Assembly: GCA_016183075.1 (NCBI GenBank)
Contig: JACPFH010000789.1
Location: forward strand, 1-5,182
Direction: 5' to 3'
Length of the DNA: 5,182 nt
Source of the DNA: Deltaproteobacteria bacterium
GTDB taxonomy: Bacteria; Desulfobacterota; Binatia; UBA9968
The stretch's first letter is position 1, and each line of letters opens with the position of its first letter. Shown in pieces: positions 4,872 to 5,182 of the stretch. The translations under genes were made by a program, and so were the position numbers. The notes under the pieces were generated by a model, which worked only from the letters and a program-made list of their open reading frames with translations, was not told the DNA's origin and ran no database searches.

Positions 4872-5182
<311 letters not shown>

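Overview
The window is a piece of a bacterial chromosome, probably from an uncultured or non-model lineage. It holds the 3' end of a ribosomal RNA operon (23S end, 5S and terminator, on the minus strand) facing a plus-strand ABC transporter operon. Between the two lies a messy zone containing a VOC-family gene, a small toxin-antitoxin-like pair and two degraded extra copies of the 5S gene. The transporter genes have strongly GC-biased third codon positions, while the VOC and toxin-antitoxin genes are clearly more AT-rich. I cannot assign a phylum from what is visible.

Layout, left to right. Positions 1-320 are non-coding and carry a good extended -10 promoter and a strong ribosome binding site. 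Positions 321-2989 are a compact three-gene operon: a NMT1/SsuA/TauA-like substrate-binding protein, a SsuC/TauC-like permease and a SsuB/TauB-like ATPase. The genes are spaced 6 nt and -1 nt apart. Together they form an importer for a small anionic or organic solute (sulfonate, nitrate, taurine or thiamine-precursor class) whose substrate cannot be read from sequence. Positions 3021-3210 hold a decayed 5S remnant split by a roughly 100-bp element with inverted-repeat ends and an internal hairpin. Positions 3348-3716 encode a 122-residue VOC-fold metalloprotein. Positions 3751-3890 are a second degraded 5S copy followed (on the minus strand) by a degraded copy of the rrn terminator. Positions 3898-4434 (minus) are a DUF4258-like toxin followed by a YgiT-type zinc-finger antitoxin. 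Positions 4522-4554 are the rrn terminator, 4567-4681 the intact 5S gene, 4682-4871 a 23S-5S spacer with a 122-bp imperfect palindrome, and 4872-5182 the 3' end of 23S.

The main point of interest is the rrn 3' flank. Three collinear, same-strand 5S copies show graded decay (intact, internally deleted, split by an insertion). The toxin-antitoxin pair sits exactly between two direct copies of the '5S plus terminator' unit. This looks like a site of repeated duplication or insertion at the end of the rRNA operon. I did not find a clearly new enzymatic system; the unusual content is structural.
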